From assembly GCA_945859605.1 (NCBI GenBank), contig OX243812.1, positions 43,521,009 to 43,585,008 on the forward strand: a stretch of 64,000 nt of DNA, given 5' to 3'. The notes beneath the pieces are model-generated. The model was not told the DNA's origin, did no database searches, and saw only the letters and a list, made by a program, of their open reading frames with translations. The DNA comes from Lumbricus rubellus. Lineage: Eukaryota > Annelida > Clitellata > Crassiclitellata > Lumbricidae. The position numbers were made by a program, and so were the translations under genes. Below, piece by piece: positions 13,598-24,424 of this stretch. Every line of letters starts with the position of its first letter. Positions within the stretch are counted from its first letter, which is position 1.

Positions 13598-14185
13598 AAC
13601 GTTGTTGCATATTTCTTTTATGAACTTTTCCTTATCATTTCTGGCACTCTTTTTGACCATTTTGACTATTCGGCATTGGTACTTATGCTGCTTTGCCATG
13701 TCTGAACCCTCCTTTCTCTTGTTTTTATATATTCTTCTTTCGTCCATAAGTTTGAGCGTTGCCTCTGACAGCCATTCCACGTGACTACTCCCCTCTCTAT
13801 AACCCAGTATTTCTTCAGACATTTCTTGTATAATGTGTTTGACCTTATTCCATTCCTCTTCTACTCCCTCGACTTCCTCCCTCATAGTCTCTTCCCATCT
13901 TTGGTTTATCCTTGCTTGGTATTCACATCTAGCAGTTTCATTCTTAAGTTCGTCGATGTTAATCTTTTTGGTCCTTTTAACTGATTTCTTACCTTCAGCC
14001 TTAGTCTTTTCTTCATCATAACCAATTGATGGTACGCGCTTGGAAATGCTCTGCTGTTTCTCACAGTGCCCAACAGCTTTCTACTGACGATAATGTAGTC
14101 GATAAGGTTGTGTGTATGTCCATTAGGTGCCTCCCATGTCCATATTCTGTTTGCTTTAGCCTTGTGTTTGCTATGACCGAACTGT
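13598..14185 (-). pseudogene. LINE A fragment (APE end to linker)
   Basis: The minus strand begins with the endonuclease block IWTWEAPNGHTHNLIDYIIV, a typical C-terminal APE motif (W-x-SPD-like, then IDYI). It continues through a charged linker (DELKNETARCEYQARINQRW, then LSEATLKLMDERRIYK) into foldback element 2. The same order is seen on the plus strand at 23.8-24.3 kb. Best open frame is 13606-13885. With 12526-12993 it forms the inverted 5' part of the LINE whose RT lies on the plus strand at 14451. Confidence 0.75.
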
Positions 14186-14361
14186 TCTTTGTCGCTAACC
14201 CCCAGAGGTCTATGGGTATAAACTATTACTCAACCTTTCCAATTCCTTTATTAGCATAGTAATGGCTCCAGTTGCATAGTGCTCTAATATTATGTGTTCA
14301 AAAAGTAGCAATTCTTTTTGCAGCAATGATTTGTCCTTTTCCGTTTGGAATAGACTTTGCA
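14186..14361. other. Unassigned spacer at LINE inversion junction
   Basis: About 175 bp between two minus-strand LINE A pieces. A short stretch with CCCATAGACCTCT...GGGTTAGCGACAAAGAA also appears near 43.35 kb in front of an RTE remnant, so it may belong to another repeat. Confidence 0.35.
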
Positions 14362-14450
14362 TTGTTTTTATATATTCTTCTTTCGTCCATAAGTTTGAGC
14401 GTTGCCTCTGACAGCCATTCCACGTGACTACTCCCCTCTCTATAACCCAG
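14362..14450 (-). repeat. Second copy of ~90-bp LINE A linker segment
   Basis: Nearly identical to 13719-13808 and encoding the same GYREGSSHVEWLSEATLKLM stretch on the minus strand. It ends exactly where plus-strand LINE A sequence begins, marking the inversion junction. Confidence 0.85.
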
Positions 14451-15410
14451 AGGGAGGAAATACCGTCGGACTGGAAACGATCCATTGTTATCCCTATACA
14501 CAAGAAAAGCATTAGTTGGAATGCTCAAATTACAGAGGGATAAGCTTGCCCTGTCATAGCAGTAAAGTTTTCTCAACAATAATACTACAAAGAATTAAAA
14601 TGATGACAGAAGAGATCTTATCGGAAGCTCGGGCAGGATTCAGGGTGAACAGGAGCACAATGGATCAGATATTCACTCTAAGACAGCTGGCAGAGAAATA
14701 GAATTTGGAAAAGAACAATATGTATGCTACATAGATTTCCGAAAGGCTTTTGACAGCGTATAGAGAAAAGGACGGTGAAGAGTTATGAGACATTACGGAT
14801 ATCCAGAGAAAATAATAAGAATACTGGAAAATGCCTACGAGGACACTTTCAGTGCGATAAAAGTGGACGGAGAGCTGTCGGAATGGTTTAAAACTATAGT
14901 GGGAGTACTGCAGGGATGTGTCTTGTCGCCATTGCTATTCAACATATTCCTGGCACTAATCATGGCTATGGCACTGGATGAAACGGAGGATGAAGCGGTG
15001 ATCGTAGGACAGACGATAAATTACCTGAGATTTGCGGATGATATCGCCCTTCTGGAAAAACAAGAAAATGGACTACAAGAGTCGCTTACCAAAGTGGTCC
15101 AAGAGAGTCGGGAAATGGGAATGATTATAAATGTACTGAAAACGGTCAGCCAGTTTCTCGGAAGAGAATGACAGTTAGAAGCAGATGGACACCAACTAGA
15201 ACAGACGGAGAACTTCGTGTATCTTGGAGAAACCATTAGCACAACTGGAGAATCTGAAAAAGACGTGGAATAGGGCTGGCCAGAGGTGTTACAGTTTTCT
15301 AGCTCGAAGGAAATATGCAAAGCCACAAAAGTTCAGATGTGTGTGAGACATTGGTGATGAGTGCATTGCTATACAATTCGGAGACTTCGACACTAGGGTA
15401 AAGCAAGAAA
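14451..15410 (+). pseudogene. LINE A reverse transcriptase fragment
   Basis: Reverse transcriptase region of an APE-type LINE. In order: IPSDWKRSIVIPIHKK, the RGISLPCHSSKVF and ARAGFRVNRSTMDQI blocks, motif A (YIDFRKAFDSV), GVLQGCVLSPLLFN, the active site LRFADDIALL, and the start of the C-terminal region (LLYNSET). The longest intact frame is 14785-15171. Stops and frameshifts occur after RQLAEK and after DSV. It is joined head to head with the minus-strand LINE A segment, a 5'-inverted insertion structure. The clade may be RTE-related; LINE A is only a working name. Confidence 0.85.
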
Positions 15411-15639
15411 AATGCCTTGGCATAACTTAAAAGGTTGCTCCGGATCCTAAATGAAAGAACTCAATAAAAATTGCATCAAAATTAGTGCATCTAACTTTGC
15501 CGCCAAGCACTTTTTTATATGTGGGAAGAGACAGAGAGGAAAAATTTTGAAAACTGCTATCTGATGGATGAGGATAAAAGTGTGAAGCCACAGCATTGTA
15601 TTTTGTTGGTATGAAATATGTAACGGTTAGTTTGTAGTC
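15411..15639. other. No recognisable gene
   Basis: Short AT-rich interval between the LINE A and RTE-like fragments; nothing seen. Confidence 0.4.
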
Positions 15640-17058
15640 TTCTTCTTCTGGTTCTCTGCCCCTAGGCAGGTTCGGCTGTCCAGTTTCGCCACTCTTCCCT
15701 CCGCTGGGCCTTCTCCTTTAGTCTAATCTGTGTTCCTTGCCATCAACGTGTCCAGCAACATCTGTCGTGGTCTTTCTCTTGTTCGTTTCCCCTCCATTTT
15801 TCCTTCTATCACCGTTTTTACCAGGTTGTCTCCTCTTAGCGTATTATCATTGTTCTTTCCTCTCCTACCCTTTCCAACACTTCCTCGTTTGTTCTGTGTT
15901 CCGTCCAGCTGATCTTCTCCTTTCTTCTCCACGTCCACATTTCAAACGCTTCGATTTTCTTTATGTCTTCTTTTCTCATGGTCCAGGTTTCGGACCCATA
16001 CAACACAACACTCCACACTAGTGTTTTTATCATTCGTTTCTCGAGGTTTCTGTTTAGCTTTCCTCGCAATAGTTCTCCTCTTTTCGTGAACGCCTCTTTT
16101 CCCATTGCAATCCTCCTTCTGATTTCCTTATGACATTTAGCATCTGTTGTCATCAAGCTTCCCAGGTAGCAAAATTCCTTCACCTGTTCTATCCCTTTGC
16201 CTTCTATTTGAATGTCGACTGTAGTTTCTTCTCCCTTGCTGATCTTCATTACTTTTGTCTTCTTTATGTTAATCCTCATGCCATATTCGATTGACGTTGT
16301 GTTCAATCTATCCATCACTTCTTGCAACCCCTTCTGGCTTTTCGCCAACATCGCCTGATCGTCCGCAAACCTCAGAGCCTTAATCCATCTTCCTCCCACC
16401 TTTATGCCTTCTTCAAGATCATCTAGTGCTTCTCTGACCAGTTCTTCTATATAAATGTTGAATAAAAGAGGGGATATAGGGCATCCCTGTCTCACTCCTC
16501 TGCCCACCTTTCCTGGTTCTGAGTACTCTCCGTCGATTCTTATTCTTACCTGCTGCCCCATGTATAAATTTCCTATCAACGTTCTGTCTCTCCAGTCTAT
16601 TCCCATCCTCCTCAGTACATGTAGCAGCTTTCTCCAGTTGACTCTATCAAATGCCTTCTCTTAATCCATAATACATATATATACGTCCTGCCCATTCTAA
16701 CAGCTCCTTTCTGTTAGTGTCCGCAATGTTCCGATAGCGTCTCTTGTTCCCACCCCCTTCCTGAAACCGAATTGGTCCTCTCCTAGTCCTCCAATTGACT
16801 CTGCTTTTCCCAGAACTCTTCTTGCCAGTATTCTAACCATGATTTTGGATGCATGGGTGATCAAGCTGAAGGTTTTGTGTTCTTCGCATGATGTTGTATT
16901 CGGTTTCTTCTTAATCGGTATGATGATTGCTTGTACAAATCTTCTGGCCATACTCCCGTTGTATATATGTCCTGGCATATCTGTACTGGTTCATTCATCG
17001 CTCCTTCCTCCAGACTTTTGAGCATTTCTGCCGGTATGTCGTCTATTCCCTCCCACTT
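15640..17058 (-). pseudogene. RTE-like LINE, 5'-truncated, RT to 3' end
   Basis: The minus strand encodes an RTE-like reverse transcriptase. Blocks in order: GIDDIPAEMLKSLEEGAMNE, FGFRKGVGTRDAIGTLRTL, motif A with an internal stop (CIMD*EKAFDRVNW), RQGCPISPLLFNIYIEEL, the active site LRFADDQAML, the thumb (MRINIKKTKVMKIS), the YGSETWTMRKEDIKKIEAFE block, and a C-terminal RERPRQMLLD. The main open frame is 15836-16606. A frameshift near 15.86 kb and the stop in motif A inactivate it. The APE domain is missing through truncation or inversion at 17058/17059. Confidence 0.88.
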
Positions 17059-17137
17059 GACGACATACCGGCAGAAATGCTCAAAAGTCTGGAGGAAGGA
17101 GCGATGAATGAACTAGTACAGATATGCCAGGACATAT
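16959..17137. repeat. ~80-bp palindrome from inverted RTE segment
   Basis: Bases 16965-17043 are the reverse complement of 17059-17137 with a single mismatch, separated by a 15-bp spacer. Both arms are the same piece of the RTE-like LINE (around DDIPAEMLKSLEEG). The plus-strand arm resumes for about 11 bp at 19655 after the inserted element. Confidence 0.9.
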
Positions 17138-19650
17138 CGAGGGCTTAAGAGGCAAAGGTGCACATCTCCGGTTTTCAGCATTAATAGATATTCGAATGTG
17201 ATAGTTTACGCGTCTTGCATAATTCTAAAATTGGTAGCAACAGAATTGTAAACCCATTATAAATAACTGTAGACATTGCTCTACAACCTCAAATCAAAAT
17301 TGTAGCTTTGCCATTAGAAATGAATTCGCCAAAAATGTTTTTATAACAGAAACTGTTGAAAAGTTGCAAGATGTGCACCTTTGCCTGTAAGTGAAAGAAG
17401 ATGTGAACTTTTGCCTGTCAAGATTATGCGCCTTTGCCTGTAAAAGCAAGGAGATGTGAACTTTTGCCTGTCAAGATCATGCGCCTTTGCCTGTAAAAGC
17501 AAGGAGATGTGAACTTTTGCTGTGAAAATTATGCACATTTGACATAACAAAACAAGTAGCCTAATAGGCTAATAACTGCGAACAATTACCTTAAAGTCCA
17601 TGTTGTATTAAATGCATTTATGGCAAACTGGCAATTAAGTTGTCTAATGGGAAAGAAACTGTAAAATATGAACAATAATTAATTGATAATTGATAAAATG
17701 ACAATAATAATAATGATAATAATACCGTGGGTCAAAGTAATAGGCCCTAATAATGCCAATAAACTTGAAAATAACTATTTTTGAGTAAAAGGTACTTAGT
17801 TTTATAAGCTGCTTGCATATTACCACAGCTAAGGATAATTTTAACGTTATGCATTTTATGTCCTTATGAAGGTACTATGTTATAGAATAAGGAAGCATTA
17901 GGCAACTTGTTAATCTTAAACACGATCTGAGCCGATGAATGGTTCTCAGTGTATCAAGGTCTGCATTGGATGAAGGACCATAGATCTATCATGTCCAATA
18001 CTAGGTCCAATGAAAGGTTCTCAGTGTATCAAGGTCTGCATTGGATGAAGGACCATAGATCTATCATGTCTAATACTAGGTCCAATGAAAGGTTCTCAGT
18101 GTATCAAGGACTGAATTGGATGAAGGACCATAGATCTATCATGTCTAATACTAGGTCCAATGAAAGGTTCTCAGTGTAAGGAAGAATTAGGCAACTTGTT
18201 AATCTTAAACACGATCTGAGCCGATGAATGGTTCTCAGTGTATCAAGGTCTGCATTGGATGAAGGACCATAGATCTATCATGTCCAATAGTAGGTCCAAT
18301 GAAAGGTTCTCAGAGTATCAAAGACTGCATTGGATGAAGGACCATAGATCTATCATGTCCAATACTAGGTCCAATGAAAGGTTCTCAGAGTATCAAAGAC
18401 TGCATTGGATGAAGGACCATAGATCTATCATGTCTAATACTAGGTCCAATGAAAGGTTCTCAGTGAATCAAGGACTGAATTGGATGAAGGACCATAGATC
18501 TATCATGTCTAATACTAGGTCCAATGAAAGGTTCTCAGAGTCTCAAGGTCTGCATTGGATGAAGGATTGTTAGCGATGTCTGAGACTGGACGAAGTTTTC
18601 TTTCATTTCGAATCTTATGAAGGATTTCTCTTATACGCTGTTTCTCTATTTGCTGCAGTCTGACAAATTAATAATTTGGGAATAACTTACAAATTTCGAC
18701 CTACTTTATCAACACCAACAAACTGTCTATCATTAATGGTTCATTTTGGTTATGTAAATTAGTAGGTCTCTTCTAAATCCAAATAGGTCCACTTCGTATT
18801 TTATCATCTTTTAGACATTTATAGTAGAATAAAGTACCCTTTGCATTATTGGTTCTTTAAAAGTCTAATCTCTAAAACGTACTGGATAGAACCCTTTTCC
18901 CGAGAGTCGATCAGCCATTATTTGAAAATAGACAATGGTAGCCTATAGCTTTCCAAAGACATTAAAATAGGCCAACGAGATAGCCTCATATCTAGAATAA
19001 TATAATTATTGTATTAAAAGTAGGAACATTTTATGCCCACTGGCTGTTCAACCAGATTAAATCATTTTAGGTATTTTGAAACATTGAAAATACTAGCAAA
19101 AATACTAGCAAGATTATACATGATGTGTATGCTATCACGCAGAAGTACATGACTTGCACATGTGAACCTCTGTCTGACCTTAGGTAGGCCTACGGTGACA
19201 CAATTATTTACTGCAGAAGTTCATTATTATCTTCAGTCATGAAAATCTAGCTGAATTTACGAGTTAAAACTAGTAAGGCATTTACATCGAATAGTAAATG
19301 CAGTTGTGAAGTTGTGCTGTTAACGTACTAATGAATCAATAACTATTGACGTACAGGCAAAAGTTCCCATAGACAGAGATACGCACTTCTGCCTGTTAAG
19401 GATGTCATCGGACAACAATGGCGCGGCTGCACGTAGTAGTACACAACTTAGATGTGCACTTTTGCCTGTCGAAAGTTAGATAGTCCAGAAGATGCGAAAT
19501 ATTTAAACATGATTTACAACATAACGCTTGGCGTTGATTATTAAGCGCTTTTACCAGATGAAAGAGCTTAAAATTCTGAAAAGTTTGATACAAAATACTC
19601 ATTTTCGATAAAAAAAATGGTACTTATGCACCTTTGCCTTTAAGCCCTCG
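17138..19650. mobile_element. 2.5-kb TIR element, 4-bp TSD (ATAT)
   Basis: Starts CGAGGGCTTAAGAGGCAAAG and ends with the reverse complement of CGAGGGCTTAAAGGCAAAGG, giving about 25 bp of TIR with one indel. The flanking RTE sequence GACATATATACAACGGG (seen uninterrupted near 16.97 kb) is split, with ATAT duplicated (17134-17137 and 19651-19654). Subterminal sequence repeats CTTTTGCCTGT(A/C)A many times at the left end and several times at the right, a common layout for transposase-binding sites. No transposase is visible, so it is non-autonomous. The superfamily is unknown. Confidence 0.75.
17889..18570. repeat. 75-bp tandem repeat with higher-order duplication
   Basis: About eight units of 75 bp, each containing TGCATTGGATGAAGGACCAT then AGATCTATCATGTC, in two blocks. 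A 60-bp leader with GGCAACTTGTTAATCTTAAAC precedes each block (about 17.89 and 18.18 kb), so a larger segment was also duplicated. Because 75 is divisible by three, each block stays open as 25-residue repeats. The leader carries stops, and I do not regard it as coding. Confidence 0.9.
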
Positions 19651-19665
19651 ATATATACAACGGGA

Positions 19666-20550
19666 TTTTGTAGTAATTCAGTCATAAATATCAAATAATG
19701 GAAGACTACGTATGTTTTAGATGAGAACTAGGATCAGTTTATTTAGGGCATATCTCACCAACAACTTAGTATCCTTCGGCTGTTTTTATGCATAGCGTGA
19801 ATTCTTCTTTGATAGGCCTAATGATACTTGTGTTGGCTGTGATAGAACGGCGGTAAATACAGAAATGCATACTGGAACAATGCAGTAATAAGAAAGCTGG
19901 AGTTACATGCAAGGAGTCCTCTCCATTGGTTCAGCTGCATGTTCCATTTCAATGAGTTAACGTTACGACATTTATTTGCACATAATTTATCACATTTCCT
20001 AGAGAGAAAGGTCGTTGATTAAAAAATGACCCTAAAGAATCCATTTAAACTGGATGTATGTCAGATCTTAAAAATACCATTGCCACAAGCATGCATTTAA
20101 AGTTGTTACAGACGCAGCAAGGTTTATTTGTGGCAAATAAAGTAGGGAGGGCCACATTCGAACAAAGACTGAATCCCTCAAAAACATGGTCAAATATACC
20201 ACAAAAATTGAGCATGTGAACATTTTGTGAAACGTAATAATTAAGAACCACAAGTTTTTTTCAACATTCATTATTTATTTAGTTTTTCAAGACAGAATAA
20301 TGCAATGGGGACCGTCCATAAATGACGTCACGTAACTGGATGGTAAAGCGTCACACATATGTGTGTCATTTTCTACTATTAGATTAAATTGACTTTTGGA
20401 GTTGGATGAATTTTTTTCTTTCAAACCGATAATTTCTTTATCTTATTTTAATCAGCAATGTATGTCATTATGAAATATGGGTGGTGTTGCGCACTAATAT
20501 TCTAGTTTAATATTTTTTCGCAAAATGTTTGACAGCACCAAAGCAGCAAT
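19666..20550. other. No recognisable gene
   Basis: AT-rich sequence. GGGACCGTCCATAAATGACG at 20309-20328 looks like a transposon terminus, but I found no matching inverted end. Confidence 0.4.
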
Positions 20551-21631
20551 GTCCACTCCGTTACCCAACTTTCTTATCCATAAATTTTATTGAAAAACTA
20601 AAGCAACATCAAATAACTGCATGTTAATCTTAACTCCATTGTATCACTTATCTATAATTTCAGTAAACTTGCATTATCAACTCAGTAACACGCTCTGCGG
20701 AATTTTTTTAAGCCCCCAAAATTATCCACTCCGTTACGGTCAATTTTACTCAACAATAAAAGTTCCAAAACTAAGTGGAAATGTTTCAAACACGTATGGT
20801 TTTGAATATACATGAATGAAAATGAATTTCTATCACAATACAAAACAGAGTAGGAAAATATCTTTAAAATAATTGTAAAACATTCAAGATTTTCAAGACA
20901 CCCAAGAAATGTCCACTCCGTTACCAAATTTGCTTCTCCATAAATTTTGTCCCACTTAGCTAGAATTGTTTTAGTAAACTACTCAGTAACATGCAATACG
21001 GCATTCTTTTATGCCAAAAGAAATGTCCACTCCGTTACTGCCAATTTTGCTCAACAATATATGTTCATAAAACTCAATGGTCATGTTTTAGGCATGGTTT
21101 TGAAAATTCTTGAACGAAAGTATTTCCATCTTAACAAACAAAAGAGTAAGCACATATATGTGAATATATTTCTATTATCTACCATAATTCGAATAAATGT
21201 CCACTCCGTTACTTCTAAAAGTCCACTCCGTTACCCTTTCCGAACGTATAAATATGCACCAAATGTAACGGAGTGGAAGGTAACAATTTTAAAATAATAT
21301 AACACCCATTTTGTAATTGCCCACGTTTAGGACAAAAAAATTTTACATGTCAATTTTGTTCACTATGGAGACGAAGACTGGTAAATGATGCATACCTGAG
21401 CATCTTTAATCTATACTAATTCTTGGTAACGGAGTAGACACCTATTAAACGTATCATTCGCAGGTGACACCTTTTGAAACATATTATTGCGGTTTAACTT
21501 CGAAAAGTCATTATGTAAAGACTAGTTACATAGACAGAGACATGACTAAATGGTTTGACTGATCTGCAGCGTGCCTAGTTGCTGATAATTGTGTAGTAGC
21601 ACACGGATTTATGTGCGGTAACGGAGTGGAC
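20551..21631. repeat. Array of 14-bp motif GTCCACTCCGTTAC
   Basis: The motif occurs in direct orientation at 20551, 20724 (one mismatch), 20911, 21025, 21199 and 21221. It occurs inverted at 21265 (last base differs), 21426 (one mismatch) and 21618. Spacing is irregular (22-192 bp), and the intervening AT-rich sequence is mostly not repeated. Orientation switches at about 21.25 kb, giving a roughly mirror-like layout. It could be protein-binding sites within an unrecognised element. Confidence 0.85.
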
Positions 21632-21639
21632 AATATTTC

Positions 21640-21698
21640 ATGTGACAGCTAAAAATATTAAGCAACCGCCAAAGGAGCTGAAGGGATTGAGGTGGGAT
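21640..21698 (+). pseudogene. LINE A, N-terminal APE remnant
   Basis: Encodes NIKQPPKELKGLRWD and continues into VTGVA after the inserted hAT-like element, when the duplicated 8-bp target site is counted once. This resembles the start of LINE endonuclease domains. The 5' end of the LINE is not resolved. Confidence 0.5.
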
Positions 21699-22343
21699 TA
21701 GAGATGTAAAAAAACATGGTTTTTTTGGCGTTGAAATATTTCAGTTTTATTTGAAATATTTCAGTTTTCTTTGAAACAATTGAAATAATTTTTTTCTTTA
21801 CATTTTACAACTAATTACAACCATAATAACAGTTTATTTATTTCTCATATTACATATTATATGCATTATTGTGTTAGTGATGACCATTCTCGAGATATTC
21901 AATTTATTTCTAATTACCTGTTTTTAAGAATGACTTTTATGAGAGTTACATTATATGTTGAAAAACATGTTTTATTCACCAAATATCACAAATTACAGTT
22001 TGATCTAATAAAGTAGATGTTATTGTTCATTGTTATGCTTAACATTTATTATTAATCACTTGTTTTGTCATAAATGAAATAAATGTGATTTTAGCTAAAT
22101 TCTACTAGCCTAGGACACAGTCAATCGTATAGAATTCGAAACACTTTAGTGACTTTAGAAGACAAATTATAAATCACAAATACTATGCCAACTAGACTCA
22201 ATAATAATCTGGCAAACAAAATTTTACAAAAAGTTCTAAGAATAGAACTTAGAACACAAACATAAATAGTACTATCAGTCAGACAGAGTAAACCATCATT
22301 AATAGTAATTATACTGCTAAAATCTGTCAGTTACAAGATTTCC

Positions 22344-22512
22344 TCATTGTTATTCATCATCGTCCATCATGTCATCGTCAACATCATCATTGTCGCTATC
22401 ATCATAACTGTCAATGTCATCATCATCACTGTCATCATAGTTTTCATGGCCTTCATCATCGACATTGTCACCGTCTTTGTCATTATCATCATCATTGTTA
22501 TCATCTATACTC
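22344..22512. repeat. Imperfect (CAT)n-rich microsatellite
   Basis: CATCAT with GTCAT and TGTCAT interruptions over about 165 bp, inside the hAT-like element. Confidence 0.8.
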
Positions 22513-22989
22513 GCGTACTGGACTTTTCGTGGGATTTCTCAAGGATTTTGCGCTGGTTAGAAGGTTTTTGTTGCAAGTCGCCTTGGCCACGTGAGTGCAT
22601 CAGCGACCATCCCTATGATGCATACAGACAGCACAGCCGAGTCGTACCATACGCCGTGCGTGTACGCCGCTGCAAGCCGGTATTTACATCTAGCCGGAGA
22701 ACGGCTCACGCGGGTCAGCGCATGGAGTGACCTCGACTGCTGTCAACGGCGGCGCTTCCAACAACTGACCGACAAGCGACGAATGCCTTCTTCTACACGC
22801 ATCCTTGCTGGAGCCTCAACGATTAACCGGACGGGAGTCACCTAACACCTACCAGAGACTCTGATCAACCACGCCATCTACCAGCTCTACGGGAATCCGA
22901 TGGTCAAGTCTACGTGTTTGCGAGGGCTCGCCACCGGTGACTCTTTCAGCTAACTGTGTTTTGTTTTGCAACTTGTTGTTATTTTTTGC

Positions 22990-23101
22990 TCGCTATGACT
23001 GTTAACTTAACATCATTTCGGCTAGTTAGTGCAGAGAGCGCCTCTGAGTAGATATCTTGAAGAGGCGCTATATAAATTCTCAAAATGAATGAATGAATGA
23101 A
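22990..23101 (+). mobile_element. SINE/LINE 3' tail with 9-bp stem and (TGAA)n
   Basis: AGCGCCTCT (23037-23045) and AGAGGCGCT (23061-23069) form a perfect 9-bp stem. They are followed by ATATAAAT and a (GAAT)n tail. The same stem ends the SINEs at 31.2 and 55.5 kb and the CR1-like LINE at 58.2 kb. Confidence 0.7.
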
Positions 23102-23313
23102 TCTTGCAAACAATGACAAGCACAGTAACGTCTGCTATTATAAAGTGATTTATCCGATTGCAGAACAGACCATATCTTTGGAACAGCACTAGAGATGTAA
23201 AAAAAACATAGATGTAAAAAAACCGGTTTTTTGGCGTTGAAATATTTAAAAAAAACTGTCAGAAATGAAATATTTCAAATTAAATATTTCACGCTCACAT
23301 CACTAGGTGGGAT

Positions 23314-24325
23314 GTCACTGGAGTGGCGTAAACACATTGTACAGGAGTGCAGGAAAACAACGTAAACGAATACAAAATCATTGGATAGGGAAGGGAAGAT
23401 GGACACAGGTCAGGTTGGACTAATTATGACCAAAGAAGCACAGCGAGCGTTGACGGGCTACAGACCACTGAATGATAGGATCCTGTCTGCTAGATTCAGG
23501 ACTGCGAAGGGAGCGGTGACGATATGCCAGATGTATGCGCCGACAGCAGAGTCAGATGATGTCAGTATCAACTCCCTCTACAACGAATTGCAGCAGGAGA
23601 TCAGCACAATACCGAAGACAGATCAGATCATACTCATGGAGACTTCAACGCGAAAGTCCGAATGGGAGAATAGGAAACGTGGGGAGTCAAGGGCGCGACG
23701 TGAGGGAAGGGAAACACTGTTAGATTTCTGCAGTGCCAACAATCTGAAAATAACAAACACAAGGTTCAAACAGACAAAGATGAACAGGAAATGGACGTGG
23801 GAGGCGCCAGATGGAAACACGCACAACTTCATTGATTACATCATTGTTAGTGTAAGTGGGTTGTTGAATAGTGTAAGGAACCTCAGACCATCAATAATTA
23901 TTGGTCATGGCAAACATAAGGCTCAAATTGAAGGTGACGAGAGCAGCGAAAAAGAACCAAAGAAGTAACATCTACGGACTCAGGAACGGGAAAGTTAGAG
24001 TTTAAAGGAGAGTTTAAACCGAAGAGATGCTCAAAGAAGAGCCCGAGGGGGTAGAGGAGGAATGGAACAGAGTGAAGAGTGTAATGCAGGAGACGGCGGA
24101 GGAAATACTGGGCCACAAAGAAAGCAGGAGCTACACATGATGGTTATCAGACGCAACGATCAAGCTTATGGATGAAAGAAGGATGTACAAAAGCAGAAGG
24201 AAAGAGAGCCATGCGATGGCGAAGCATCACAACTACTTGTTCCGTATGGTAAGGAAGAGTTGTCGGGAGGACAAAGAGAGATTCATAGAAGGAATATGCA
24301 GTAATGTCGAAGAAAGCAGAGCCGG
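23314..24325 (+). pseudogene. LINE A endonuclease domain and linker
   Basis: APE-type endonuclease region. Recognisable blocks are VGLIMTKEAQRAL, TICQMYAPT, the HGDFNA motif shifted out of the main frame by a 1-nt loss near 23.64 kb, and RKWTWEAPDGNTHNFIDYII. The longest frame is 23381-23968. The charged linker follows (YTWWLSDATIKLMDERRMYK, frameshifted). The frame stops at CCGG (24322-24325) and resumes after the Ginger element at 33345, reading GNKTRAVY. This locates the Ginger insertion exactly. Confidence 0.85.
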
Positions 24326-24385
24326 TGTAGTGCGAAATACTATCCGGGCAACAGAAACTATCCGGCCACGCCCACTTCGTTGCTA

Positions 24386-24424
24386 GGATACAATTTCGCA
24401 CGACTTACGTGCGAAATTGTATCC
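24386..24424. repeat. 16-bp perfect hairpin in Ginger left end
   Basis: GGATACAATTTCGCAC and GTGCGAAATTGTATCC are exact inverted copies around a 7-nt loop. They contain the GTGCGAAAT of the element's terminus, so they may be internal transposase-binding sites. Confidence 0.8.

Larger units (their letters stand above)
21699..23305. mobile_element. hAT-like non-autonomous element, 8-bp TSD
   Basis: Starts TAGAGATGTAAAAAAACATG and ends CGCTCACATCACTA, so the termini are TAG.GATGT in inverted orientation. It is flanked by perfect 8-bp duplications GGTGGGAT (21691-21698 and 23306-23313). The LINE A reading frame resumes across it. Ends are rich in GAAATATTTC palindromic motifs. The interior holds a CAT-rich microsatellite and a SINE-like 3' tail, with no transposase. 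The 8-bp duplication points to hAT. Confidence 0.75.

Noticed and set aside
17949..18573. CRISPR-like array or repeat protein
   Set aside because: Units are contiguous 75-bp tandem repeats without unique spacers, in eukaryotic DNA inside a transposon. A stop-bearing leader interrupts the frame.
20551..21631. CRISPR array
   Set aside because: Repeats are 14 bp, irregularly spaced and in both orientations, with no cas genes.
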